Source: Corynebacterium tuberculostearicum
Lineage (GTDB): Bacteria > Actinomycetota > Actinomycetes > Mycobacteriales > Mycobacteriaceae
DNA length: 64,000 nucleotides
Assembly (NCBI RefSeq): GCF_013408445.1
Contig: NZ_JACBZL010000001.1
Coordinates: 372,001 to 436,000, forward strand
Direction of reading: 5' to 3'
Shown here: piece after piece, positions 36,085-44,365 of the stretch
Layout: each line of letters starts with the position of its first letter
How positions within the stretch are numbered: position 1 is the first letter of the stretch
Made by a program: the position numbers and the translations under genes
Notes under the pieces: model-generated
The model's input: the letters and a program-made list of their open reading frames with translations, nothing else
What the model was told of the DNA's origin: nothing
Databases searched by the model: none

Positions 36085-36211
36085 CGTGCGTTCATACGTG
36101 AACCTCAAGCTTCCGCCTTGGGGTAGAGGTGGGGGTACAACTCCGTAACGTATAGGTAACAATTGCTTGCTCCAGTTTCCTGCAACAAAGTATCCCCCTA
36201 GCTTTAGACTT

Positions 36212-37123
36212 ATGAGCAATCCCTATTCGAATAATGATGCCTTCAATTCAGGAAACAACGGGGCAGAGTATCCCGGAGCCGGCAATGAGTCTGCTTCTCA
36301 TGGGCACGATGCGAATGGTCAGCCTGGCTACGGCCAACAGCACTTTGGTCAACAGCAGTTTGGCCAGCAACAGTATGGACAGCAGCAATACGGCCAACCC
36401 GGATATGCCGGAAGCCCGTATCCGGGAGACGATTCCCTGTTTGGGCGCGACGTAGACGCCATTCAGGTCATCGCGGATAGCTTCCGCTACTTCGGCCGCG
36501 GTTGGGCGCAGTGGATTTTCGGTCCACTGGTGCAGATCGTAATTGTCTCCATTCTCTATTTGCTGTTGACCCTCGTCCTAGCAGGCAGCGGTACATCCAT
36601 TGATGCCCTAGCCAATAGTGGCTCGGGTTCCGATGCCGCACTTACTGGTGGGTTAATTGCGGTAATGTTCTTAGCTATTATCGCCATGTTCCTAGTGTTT
36701 ATTTGGTCCATTAGCACCTGGTACAAGGCTGCTAATAAACAGGTTGATACCGGGTTGCTGGAGATAAAGGACTTTCTGAGCTTTAAAAATGTCGCCGGTC
36801 TCATGGCGGTGAATGTGCTTTCGTGGCTGGTTATTTCCCTGGGCTTCGTTCTCCTGATTATTCCGGGACTCTTCGCCGCCTTCTTCTTTACTTGGATGCC
36901 GGCTGTTAAGGCCGTACGTCCTGAGCTATCCGTTGGCGAGACCTTTGGGGCTTCCATCGAGGTAGCGAAGAAGAATGTCGGAGTGACCATCTTGGTAGTC
37001 GTCCTGAGTGCCGTCCTGTACGCAGTGTTGAGCTTTACCCTAGTCGGCATGTTTGTGTACCCAGCACTGAACACCCTCATTTTGGTCCTCTTCGTCCGTC
37101 GCACGCTCGGCTTGCGCGGTTAG
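36212..37123 (+). CDS. membrane protein with Gln/Gly-rich cytoplasmic head
   Basis: A 303-residue protein of unknown function. Residues 1-75 are Asn/Gly/Gln-rich and include a run of short GQQQ[YF] repeats (about residues 42-66), typical of disordered corynebacterial heads. The rest has about five or six hydrophobic segments (LVQIVIVSILYLLLTLVLAG, GGLIAVMFLAIIAMFLVFIW, LVISLGFVLLIIPGLFAAFF, VTILVVVLSAVLYAVLSFTL). It resembles DUF975-like or GlpQ-membrane-domain proteins only loosely. ATG 36212 is 7 nt after TAGCTT (36199-36204), so it may be leaderless; the frame extending to 36167 lacks support. Confidence 0.75.
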   Translation: MSNPYSNNDAFNSGNNGAEYPGAGNESASHGHDANGQPGYGQQHFGQQQFGQQQYGQQQYGQPGYAGSPYPGDDSLFGRDVDAIQVIADSFRYFGRGWAQWIFGPLVQIVIVSILYLLLTLVLAGSGTSIDALANSGSGSDAALTGGLIAVMFLAIIAMFLVFIWSISTWYKAANKQVDTGLLEIKDFLSFKNVAGLMAVNVLSWLVISLGFVLLIIPGLFAAFFFTWMPAVKAVRPELSVGETFGASIEVAKKNVGVTILVVVLSAVLYAVLSFTLVGMFVYPALNTLILVLFVRRTLGLRG

Positions 37124-37156
37124 AAAACCCCGCAGCCGCACGATAGTTGCGCAAAT

Positions 37157-37199
37157 AAGGCCCTGCTCGTCCACCGCATGAGATGGAAGGCAGGGCCTT
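37157..37199. terminator. terminator between convergent genes
   Basis: AAGGCCCTGC (37157-37166) pairs perfectly with GCAGGGCCTT (37190-37199); the short AT-rich flank on each side suggests bidirectional use by the membrane-protein gene and mutT1. Confidence 0.65.
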
Positions 37200-37227
37200 A
37201 ATTGTTGGTCGGCGAGGAACCAGAAAA

Positions 37228-38226
37228 CTAGCGCACCGGCAGTGGGCTAGCCAGGTAATCGGCACCGGTGAGCTCGCCATTGTTGAAAGACAAGACCCAC
37301 ACAGAAGCCTTCTTAAACTTCAGCTTGTCCACCGGCTTTTTCAGGAACTTTGGGGCGAGGTCTTCAATGATGCCAGGAATGGTGGCGCCTTGGCTGACGA
37401 TGACGGGCACCCCGCCTTCGTTGACCACGCGGTGGAAGGCTTTCTTGGCCGCTTCTGGGTCGTTCTCCCAGGCCTCGTCGCCAAAGTTTTTGTTGATGGA
37501 AATGTCCTTGCCTAGTTCGTCGGCGAGCGGGGCAGCCGTCTGCTGGCAGCGCTGGGGCAAGGCCGAGTAAATCGCGGTGGGGTGGAAGGCACTCAGCATC
37601 GGCACCAGCATCTCTGCTTGGCGGCGGCCCTTTTTATCCAGTGGGCGCAGGTTGTCATCGCCTTGCCAGCTCACCCTGTCATGCGCGCGTGCGTGGCGCA
37701 CATAAAGCACGCGGGTAGCGGGCGCGATGCGTAGGCGCTTAGCCGCCTTGGCCACTACCGCGGTATCAACGTCGTAGGACAAAAGGTCTTGCGCTTCGTC
37801 GATGGGCAGCCACCGTAGCTCATCGGTTTCACTATTGGCGGAATAAGTTCCGCCCAGGTACTTGGCCACCCAGTAGTAGACCACCTTAGTGCGGCCCTGG
37901 ACTGGGTACGTTACCTTGCCGATGAGCTTGCCTAGACGCACGCTAAAGCCGGTCTCCTCCTGGATTTCCCGGGCTGCGGTTGTGGGCAGGGATTCGCCGG
38001 GATCGACCTTGCCCTTGGGCAGGGACCAATCATCGTAATGGGGGCGGTGGATGAGCGCGATTTCTGGGTCCTGCGGGGATCCGCGCCAGATTACGGCGCC
38101 GGCGGCAAGGGTAGTGCGGTGGAATTCCTTGGCGGGGTCCACCGGGATTTCTTGGTGGCGGCCGGAAATAAACTCCTCGTGCTGCTGATCCTTGTCGGTT
38201 TCGTGCATCTTTTTAATATTGGGCAT
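37228..38226 (-). CDS. mutT1: MutT1-type Nudix hydrolase with phosphatase domain
   Basis: A 332-residue two-domain enzyme of the nucleotide pool. The Nudix box GKVDPGESLPTTAAREIQEE followed by TGF is complete (about residues 70-92). A C-terminal histidine phosphatase domain begins VLYVRHARAHD (about 174), with EMLVPMLSAF and IYSALPQRCQQTA. Mycobacterial MutT1 has the same fusion, hydrolyses 8-oxo-dGTP/GTP and diadenosine polyphosphates, and also lies near leuCD and gpsA. The phosphatase domain has RHA instead of the canonical RHG, as in the mycobacterial protein. ATG 38226 has GGAGG seven bases upstream; the frame reaching 38298 is not needed. Confidence 0.9.
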   Translation of the reverse strand: MPNIKKMHETDKDQQHEEFISGRHQEIPVDPAKEFHRTTLAAGAVIWRGSPQDPEIALIHRPHYDDWSLPKGKVDPGESLPTTAAREIQEETGFSVRLGKLIGKVTYPVQGRTKVVYYWVAKYLGGTYSANSETDELRWLPIDEAQDLLSYDVDTAVVAKAAKRLRIAPATRVLYVRHARAHDRVSWQGDDNLRPLDKKGRRQAEMLVPMLSAFHPTAIYSALPQRCQQTAAPLADELGKDISINKNFGDEAWENDPEAAKKAFHRVVNEGGVPVIVSQGATIPGIIEDLAPKFLKKPVDKLKFKKASVWVLSFNNGELTGADYLASPLPVR

Positions 38227-38387
38227 CGTCTGCCTCCACGGGGCCTTTCCACAGAAATTGGGTGTTTGAAAACAACGTCTAAGCGCCCATTGTCCCACGG
38301 GTGAGGCGCGTTGTGCATCCTCGCCCCACGGGGGACGGGCATGCTTTAAGGTTGGGGCTATAGATTTGCACGTTTGGAGGAGACACC

Positions 38388-39386
38388 ATGGTTAATGTTG
38401 CCGTGATGGGTGCTGGTTCTTGGGGCACTACCTTGGCCAAGGTCTTTGCGGACGCCGGAAATGACGTTCGCCTGTGGGCGCGCCGCGCGGAATTGGCGCA
38501 GGCCATCAACGAGACCCACACCAATCCGGACTATTTGCCTGATACCCGGCTGCCGGCCGCAGTGAGGGCCACCCACAATGATGCGGAAGCGCTGGCGCTT
38601 GCCGACGTCGTCGTGTTTGGCGTTCCCTCCCAAACCTTGCGCGCCAACGTGGAAAAGTGGGCGCCGCACTTGCCGGAAGACGCCACCTTGGTCTCCATTT
38701 CTAAGGGTGTAGAGACCGCCACGCTCAAGCGCATGAGCGAGGTCATTATGGATGCGGCCGGCGTGCCAGCAGACCGCGTGGCGGTACTGTCTGGCCCGAA
38801 CTTGGCCAAGGAGATTGCTGCCGGCCAAGTGGCCGCCACGGTGATTGCCTGCTCCGATGAAGACCGCGCTCAGCGCGTGCAAGCAGCGGTCGCCGCGCCG
38901 TACCTGCGGCCCTACACCAATACCGATGTTATAGGCGCGGAAATCGGCGGCGCCTGCAAAAACGTCATCGCCTTGGCCTGTGGTATCGCCTCCGGCAAGG
39001 GGCTGGGCAATAACACTATGGCCACCATCATCACCCGCGGTCTGGCGGAAATTACTCGCCTGGGAGTGGAGCTGGGGGCGGATCCATTTACTTTTTCCGG
39101 CCTCGCAGGCATGGGCGACTTGGTGGCAACGTGCACCTCGACATTGTCGCGCAACCGCACCTTTGGCTACCGCCTGGGCCAAGGCGGCACGATTGAAGAG
39201 GCCAAGGCAGCCACCAATGGCCAGGTCGCGGAGGGCGTCTACTCCTGTGACTCCATCTATCGCCTCGCCCAGCAGGCCGGGGTAGAGATGCCTATCACGC
39301 ACGCGGTTTATGGCGTGTGCTACGAGGGCATGGCGGTGGAAGATATGATCATCGCTTTGATGGGTCGGTCCAAGAAGTCGGAGTAG
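38388..39386 (+). CDS. gpsA: NAD(P)-dependent glycerol-3-phosphate dehydrogenase
   Basis: Reduces dihydroxyacetone phosphate to sn-glycerol 3-phosphate for phospholipids. The 332-residue protein shows the nucleotide-binding [12 protein letters not shown] at residues 7-18, the [12 protein letters not shown] signature, the catalytic Lys region [14 protein letters not shown] and [17 protein letters not shown] 38388 has GGAGGAG upstream, and TATAGA about 25 bp before may be its -10. ddl starts 22 bp after the stop. Confidence 0.97.
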   Translation: MVNVAVMGAGSWGTTLAKVFADAGNDVRLWARRAELAQAINETHTNPDYLPDTRLPAAVRATHNDAEALALADVVVFGVPSQTLRANVEKWAPHLPEDATLVSISKGVETATLKRMSEVIMDAAGVPADRVAVLSGPNLAKEIAAGQVAATVIACSDEDRAQRVQAAVAAPYLRPYTNTDVIGAEIGGACKNVIALACGIASGKGLGNNTMATIITRGLAEITRLGVELGADPFTFSGLAGMGDLVATCTSTLSRNRTFGYRLGQGGTIEEAKAATNGQVAEGVYSCDSIYRLAQQAGVEMPITHAVYGVCYEGMAVEDMIIALMGRSKKSE

Positions 39387-39408
39387 GTCGAGGGTAAAAT
39401 CTGCGGGC

Positions 39409-40470
39409 ATGACTGAAAAGACCCGCGTGGCCGTTATCTATGGCGGCCGTAGCACCGAGCACTCCGTATCCTGCGTATCCGCAGGCGCGATCATGAACCA
39501 CCTCGACCCAGAGAAATTCGAGGTCGTGCCCATCGGCATTACCCGTGAGGGCACGTGGACGCCCGGCACCACGGAGGGCTTAGAAATTGTCGATGGTGTT
39601 ATGCCGGAGGTCAGCCCAGGTGCGGAGCTGACCCTTTCTCTTGATCCCAATGCCAGGGGACAGTTCCACAACGTCACCGACGGCACGCTCTTTGCAGAGG
39701 TCGACGTGGTATTTCCCATTCTGCACGGCCCCTTCGGTGAGGACGGCACTATCCAAGGCCTCTTTGAGCTTTCCGGCTTGCCCTATGTAGGCCCAGGGGT
39801 CTTGGCGTCCTCGGTGGGCATGGATAAGGAATTTACCAAGAAGGTGCTGGCGGCCGCAGACCTGCCAGTAGCGCCCGAGGTCATCCTCAAAGGCCGCACC
39901 GAGCTAAGCGAGGACGAAAAGCAGCGACTAGGCCTGCCCGTCTTTGTTAAACCCGCACGCGGTGGATCCTCCATTGGCGTATCCAAGGTCACTACCTGGG
40001 AGGAATTCCCCACAGCCGTCGACCTGGCGCTAGAGGATGACGAAAAGATCCTGGTGGAGCCGGAAATCGTTGGCCAAGAGGTAGAAATCGGCGTGCTCCA
40101 CTATGCCGATGGCACCTTGCTGGCCTCCGTCCCGGCGCTGCTCGCCGGGATCGATGATTCCGATGAGGGCTTTTATGGCTTCGACACCAAGTACCTCGAC
40201 AATGTGGTCACTGCCGAAATCCCTGCGCCTTTCGCACCTGAGCTGACCGAGAAACTACGAGGCATGGCAATCCGCGCCTTCGAGGCTCTTAACTGTGAGG
40301 GCCTGTCCCGAGTCGACTTCTTCGTCACCGAGGACTCCGTGTACATCAACGAGATCAATACCCTGCCGGGCTTTACCCCGATCTCCATGTACCCGCAGGT
40401 GCTCGCGGCTTCCGGGGTGGAATACCCGGCACTACTTGAGGCGCTTATCGAGCAGGCCCTAGCCAAGTAG
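39409..40470 (+). CDS. ddl: D-alanine-D-alanine ligase
   Basis: An ATP-grasp enzyme joining two D-Ala for peptidoglycan. The 353-residue protein begins TRVAVIYGGRSTEHSVSC and contains HGPFGEDGTIQGLFEL, YVGPGVLASSVGMDK, FVKPARGGSSIGVSKV and the Mg site YINEINTLPGFTPISMYP. ATG 39409 lies 8 nt after TAAAAT (39395-39400), so it may have its own leaderless transcript in addition to read-through from gpsA. It converges with the DUF3515 gene, only 13 bp apart and without a clear terminator. Confidence 0.97.
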   Translation: MTEKTRVAVIYGGRSTEHSVSCVSAGAIMNHLDPEKFEVVPIGITREGTWTPGTTEGLEIVDGVMPEVSPGAELTLSLDPNARGQFHNVTDGTLFAEVDVVFPILHGPFGEDGTIQGLFELSGLPYVGPGVLASSVGMDKEFTKKVLAAADLPVAPEVILKGRTELSEDEKQRLGLPVFVKPARGGSSIGVSKVTTWEEFPTAVDLALEDDEKILVEPEIVGQEVEIGVLHYADGTLLASVPALLAGIDDSDEGFYGFDTKYLDNVVTAEIPAPFAPELTEKLRGMAIRAFEALNCEGLSRVDFFVTEDSVYINEINTLPGFTPISMYPQVLAASGVEYPALLEALIEQALAK

Positions 40471-40483
40471 TCCTAAGCGCTGC

Positions 40484-41383
40484 CTACTTTTCGGTCGTGT
40501 GCTTTGCGAGAACGTCGCCGATTTCCACCAGTGCCGCCTGCGCGGCATCTTGTGGGGCGTGTAGCGCAAGGTAGTCCTCGCGGCCGAGGGCAAACCACGT
40601 GCCTGCGGTCGTGCCATGGGCCAAGGTGGTGTCCTCGAACCACGGAATATCGTTAACCTGCTGGAGCTTGACTCCCGCCCGGTAGTTCTCCGGCTTGGCT
40701 ACGCCGCATCGTGCAACGATGTCTTCGCGGCCATCGGCGCTCCACACATAGGTATTCTTTTCCTCTACCTTGCGGCGGTTGTAACCCTCAGCCACCGAAT
40801 CGGGCAGGGCCTTGTCCACCTCGGCGCACATCTGGTCATTGCCCGCCTTGAGCGCCTTGAGCGGCGCCTCGTGCGCGGTGGCTGGCTTTTCTTCGAGGGA
40901 AGAGAGGGCGTCGTTAAGCTCGCCCGGCTCTGCATCGGTGGAGGCAGTGACCGCGACAACGGGGAAGCGCTGCGGCGCATACCAAGTGGTGAGGTTCGAG
41001 CCAGGGGTGGCATCACGCACCTGGAACCACTGTTCGCCCTCGACGTCCTGGGTCTGGGAGTACTCGGTGTATTGGAAAGGCATATCCACGCCACAGCGCA
41101 CGGTGACCTTATCGTCTGAGGTAGCGGCCCAAGCCGCGACACCGGAAGGTACGGGCTCGGCAATGTCTGCCCGCGGTTTATCCATCACCTTGTCCGGCAG
41201 GGCGTCGATAAAGCTGCGGCAGGCGTGCGAGTCTGCCTCCTTTGACTCCACGGGGGAGACCGCCACGGGTGCTTTGGCGACGTTATTGAATACGTATTTT
41301 GCGCCGAAAAGGACCGCCAGAACCATCACTATGGACAACCCAAGTGAAATGAAGATCGCGGTGCGGTTAAATTGGGATGTCAT
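40484..41383 (-). CDS. DUF3515 membrane-anchored protein with two repeats
   Basis: A 299-residue protein with one N-terminal transmembrane segment (about residues 9-31) and an extracytoplasmic part. The exported part contains two copies of the DUF3515 core: Cys-SFIDALPDKV followed by RCGVDMPFQY and WYAPQRFPVV, then Cys-AEVDKALPDSV followed by RCGVAKPENY and WFALGREDYL. Each copy has a Cys pair that could form a disulfide. Mycobacterial counterparts (Rv2980, about 180 residues) sit in the same place between ddl and thiL and have one copy. Function is unknown. ATG 41383 is 8 nt after TACTAT on the minus strand. Confidence 0.8.
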   Translation of the reverse strand: MTSQFNRTAIFISLGLSIVMVLAVLFGAKYVFNNVAKAPVAVSPVESKEADSHACRSFIDALPDKVMDKPRADIAEPVPSGVAAWAATSDDKVTVRCGVDMPFQYTEYSQTQDVEGEQWFQVRDATPGSNLTTWYAPQRFPVVAVTASTDAEPGELNDALSSLEEKPATAHEAPLKALKAGNDQMCAEVDKALPDSVAEGYNRRKVEEKNTYVWSADGREDIVARCGVAKPENYRAGVKLQQVNDIPWFEDTTLAHGTTAGTWFALGREDYLALHAPQDAAQAALVEIGDVLAKHTTEK

Positions 41384-41391
41384 AAGGGCTC

Positions 41392-41398
41392 ATAGTAT
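41392..41398. promoter_or_regulatory. overlapping divergent -10 boxes, DUF3515 gene and thiL
   Basis: ATAGTAT serves as TACTAT on the minus strand (41397-41392) and TAGTAT on the plus strand (41393-41398). The two promoters cannot be occupied at once, so the genes may be reciprocally transcribed. Confidence 0.4.
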
Positions 41399-41411
41399 CG
41401 AAAGGAAGCTG

Positions 41412-42368
41412 GTGAACTTAACTCAGACCCTCGCAGATGTGGGAGAACGCGCCGCCATCCGGGAAATTACCTCCGTGGCCTCGAGTAGGCTCAATGGAGA
41501 CGATGCCGCGGTGCTGCCTAGTGCGCCGCCGAATTCCCGCACCGTGGCGGCCACCGATTTGATGGTGGAGGGGCGTCATTTCCTGCGCGAGTGGTCTACC
41601 CCGCGCGAGATTGGCAAGAAGGCCATCTTGCGCAATTTTGCCGATGTGGAAGCTATGGGTGCCCGCCCGGTTGCCGTCCTCCTTGCAATCGCCGCACCAG
41701 GCGATACCCCGGTGCCCTTCGTGCGCGGCATTGCTGAGGGAATTGCGGAGCATAGCTCTTTCTATAACGCCGAGTTGGTAGGCGGCGACCTTACGAAGTC
41801 CGATCTTTTGGTCATTAATATCACGGCCGTAGGCTTCCTGGGCGGCAGCCTTCCCGCCTTGACCTTGGACGGGGCGCGGGCAGGTCAGCAGGTGGTAGCG
41901 CACGGCAAGATCGGCCACTCGGCCGCCGGGCTGGCCTTGTTGGAGCGCTTCGGCCGGAACCTGCCTGCAGGGCATGAGCACCTGCAGCCGCTTATCGACG
42001 CCCACTGTGCCCCCTGGCTCAACCCCGGCCGCGGCGTCATTGCCCGCGCCGCCGGGGTCACCGCCATGACTGATAACTCAGACGGTTTGATTCAAGACTG
42101 CACGACGATGGCCGAGCACTCTTGCGTGCACATGGACTTGGATCCACAGGCCTTGCAACCAGAGGAATTGCTGTGCCAAGCCGCGGATTTACTCGACTGC
42201 GACCCGTGGGAATGGGTACTCAGCGGCGGCGAAGACCACACCCTCATTGGCACGACGGCAAAGGAAGCCCCCTCCGGATTCCGAAAGATTGGCACCGTAA
42301 CCCGCGGCTGCGGGGTTACGCTGGGAGGCACGACACCGAGCTATCAGAAAGGCTGGCTGAGCTTTTAA
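41412..42368 (+). CDS. thiL: thiamine-monophosphate kinase
   Basis: Phosphorylates thiamine monophosphate to the pyrophosphate cofactor. The 318-residue PurM-like fold protein has NGDDAAVL near residue 31, [45 protein letters not shown] and [18 protein letters not shown] 41412 was chosen (AAAGGAAG upstream, homology begins here); the open frame extends far upstream on the opposite strand of the DUF3515 gene. ung follows after 2 nt. Confidence 0.95.
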   Translation: MNLTQTLADVGERAAIREITSVASSRLNGDDAAVLPSAPPNSRTVAATDLMVEGRHFLREWSTPREIGKKAILRNFADVEAMGARPVAVLLAIAAPGDTPVPFVRGIAEGIAEHSSFYNAELVGGDLTKSDLLVINITAVGFLGGSLPALTLDGARAGQQVVAHGKIGHSAAGLALLERFGRNLPAGHEHLQPLIDAHCAPWLNPGRGVIARAAGVTAMTDNSDGLIQDCTTMAEHSCVHMDLDPQALQPEELLCQAADLLDCDPWEWVLSGGEDHTLIGTTAKEAPSGFRKIGTVTRGCGVTLGGTTPSYQKGWLSF

Positions 42369-42370
42369 CC

Positions 42371-43009
42371 ATGCACCCCACTTACCACCCTTCCTGGGAG
42401 CCGGTACTGGCGCCGGTAGTTGAAAAGCAATGGCCACAGATCTCCCATGCTCTTGAGGGGCAGGACTATTTGCCCCCGGCTGAGGACGTCTGCCGCGCGT
42501 TACAGATGCCGCTGGATGAGGTCCGCGTGCTCATTGTGGGCCAAGACCCTTATCCCACCCCAGGACACGCCATGGGCATGGCCTTCTCCACTCGCCCGGG
42601 TGTGAAACCGCCGCGTTCCTTGGTCAATATTTACCGCGAGCTGCACGATGATCTGGGTATCGACGGCCGGGAAGACGGGGACCTGAGCGCCTGGGCGGAC
42701 CAGGGAGTGCTGCTGCTTAATAGGGTGCTTACCGTAGCCCCAGGCCAAGCCGGTTCGCACCGCCGCATCGGTTGGGAAGAGATCACCGAGGCTGCCATTC
42801 GCGCGCTCAACCGCAGCCCCATGGTCGCGATTCTCTGGGGCCGGGATGCGCAGGCGTGTGAGCGCTTTCTTCCCGACGTCCCCTGTATCAAGTCCCCACA
42901 CCCCTCACCGCTTTCTGCCAGCCGCGGTTTCTTTGGCTCGAAGCCCTTTTCCCGGGCAAACGCCCTTTTGCGGGACCAAGGCGCACAGGAAATAGACTGG
43001 CGCTTGTAA
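42371..43009 (+). CDS. ung: uracil-DNA glycosylase
   Basis: Removes uracil from DNA (family 1). The 212-residue protein has the catalytic water-activating motif [17 protein letters not shown] (Asp at about residue 58), the Tyr/Asn recognition region [15 protein letters not shown], and the DNA-intercalation motif [23 protein letters not shown] 42371 is 2 nt after the thiL stop, so the two are coupled. No ribosome site is seen, consistent with coupling. Confidence 0.96.
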   Translation: MHPTYHPSWEPVLAPVVEKQWPQISHALEGQDYLPPAEDVCRALQMPLDEVRVLIVGQDPYPTPGHAMGMAFSTRPGVKPPRSLVNIYRELHDDLGIDGREDGDLSAWADQGVLLLNRVLTVAPGQAGSHRRIGWEEITEAAIRALNRSPMVAILWGRDAQACERFLPDVPCIKSPHPSPLSASRGFFGSKPFSRANALLRDQGAQEIDWRL

Positions 43010-43019
43010 ACTATTGCGC

Positions 43020-44363
43020 ATGTCCTACCCCAGCACGCTGGATTCCCACGGAATGCGCAATTGGGCCACCCGCGCCGTGGGGGAACTAGCCCATCGCCGC
43101 GATGAGATCAACGCGCTCAATGTTTTTCCTGTACCGGATTCCGATACGGGCTCGAATATGGCGCACACCATGGAGGCAGCGGTTGCGGAGCTCGACAACG
43201 GTGGCGATGTCGCCGATTCACTCGCGCTCGGGGCGGTGCGTGGTGCCCGCGGAAACTCGGGAATGGTGTTGTCGCAGGTTCTGCGCGGCGTGGCCGAGTC
43301 AACGGTGGACTCAGTTATCGACGGTGTCGTCTTTGTCCGTTCCCTCAAGCAGGCCGTGGAGCTGGTGGACCGGGCTATCGCCGAGCCGGTGGAAGGAACA
43401 GTTATTACGGTTTTGAAGGCAGCAGCCGAGGCTGCCGACGACGCTCAAGCGCAGTCAGGCGCAACCTTGCACAGTATTGTCAGCGCCGCAATCACTGCCG
43501 CGCGAATGGCCCTCGAGCGCACTCCTTCGCAATTACCAGCCCTGCGCGAGGCAGGAGTGGTGGATGCTGGCGGCGCCGGCCTCGTCATCCTTTTAGAGTC
43601 TCTCCTCGCAGAAATTGAAGGCTCGGCCGGACACACAGGCCTGCCTGAACCGGAGCCGGAAACTGAACTGGAAGTTGTCTTTTTCTTTGCGGGAGATATA
43701 GACACGCTCCAGGCAGCAATCGAACCGTTGGGAGACAGCCTCGTTATCGCTCGGGCCACCGAGGACAGCGCTAATGTACATATCCACTCCCGGCAGGCAG
43801 GCAAAGTCATTGAAACCGCCTTTGGTACAGGAAAGGTAACCAACCTCCACCTGGAGGTGTTGCCTCCTCACACCGAACCTGCCTCCGAAGAGCCGATTTC
43901 TCGTAGAGTGTTTGCCGCTGCACCAGCCGGGCCCATCAGCGATCTTCTGGCATCTGCGGGGGTTAGCGTTGTGTCTCCGGATGATCCCATTGCGGCTAAA
44001 GACGAGGACATCGTTCTTGCTACCGGCGTGAGTTCGCAGACCGCTGCTGGGCGAGTAGTGCCCGCGCAATCTCTGGCTGCAGCCTTAGCCGCGATCTCCG
44101 TCTATGAACCGGATAACCCAGATACTGGTGCCGTCGTTGCTGCCATGCGTGATGCTGCCAAGTCCATGCGGGTGGCTTACCCGAGCCAGGAAACCCCGCA
44201 ATCAATCATTGCCACTTGCCGCGATCTCTTAGCAGAAGGCGGTGAGCAGGTCACAGTCTTAAGCGCCCTTGACCTAGACCAGGAGGACCTAGCTCAACAG
44301 CTTCGCGTGGACGTTATGGCACTGAAAGTACCGGATATCGCAACCGAAATCGGAGTGGAATAG
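43020..44363 (+). CDS. DAK2/DegV-linked fatty-acid-kinase-like protein
   Basis: A 447-residue FakA-like protein (DAK2/DhaL domain plus C-terminal domain). The N-terminal nucleotide-binding part shows NALNVFPVPDSDTGSNMAHT (about 30-49), GARGNSGMVLSQVLRG and DAGGAGLVILLES. The C-terminal half resembles the FakA middle and C-terminal domains. FakA phosphorylates fatty acids bound to FakB (DegV) proteins; no fakB gene is in the window. The gene lies between ung and recG, as Rv2974c does in M. tuberculosis. ATG 43020 is exactly 7 nt after TAAACT (43007-43012), implying a leaderless start. Confidence 0.88.
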   Translation: MSYPSTLDSHGMRNWATRAVGELAHRRDEINALNVFPVPDSDTGSNMAHTMEAAVAELDNGGDVADSLALGAVRGARGNSGMVLSQVLRGVAESTVDSVIDGVVFVRSLKQAVELVDRAIAEPVEGTVITVLKAAAEAADDAQAQSGATLHSIVSAAITAARMALERTPSQLPALREAGVVDAGGAGLVILLESLLAEIEGSAGHTGLPEPEPETELEVVFFFAGDIDTLQAAIEPLGDSLVIARATEDSANVHIHSRQAGKVIETAFGTGKVTNLHLEVLPPHTEPASEEPISRRVFAAAPAGPISDLLASAGVSVVSPDDPIAAKDEDIVLATGVSSQTAAGRVVPAQSLAAALAAISVYEPDNPDTGAVVAAMRDAAKSMRVAYPSQETPQSIIATCRDLLAEGGEQVTVLSALDLDQEDLAQQLRVDVMALKVPDIATEIGVE

Positions 44364-44365
44364 CA

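Noticed and set aside
36320..36410. CAGCAGTATGGCC-like direct repeats resembling a short repeat array
   Set aside because: They are codon-level repeats encoding the GQQQ[YF] head of the membrane protein, without spacers of CRISPR size.
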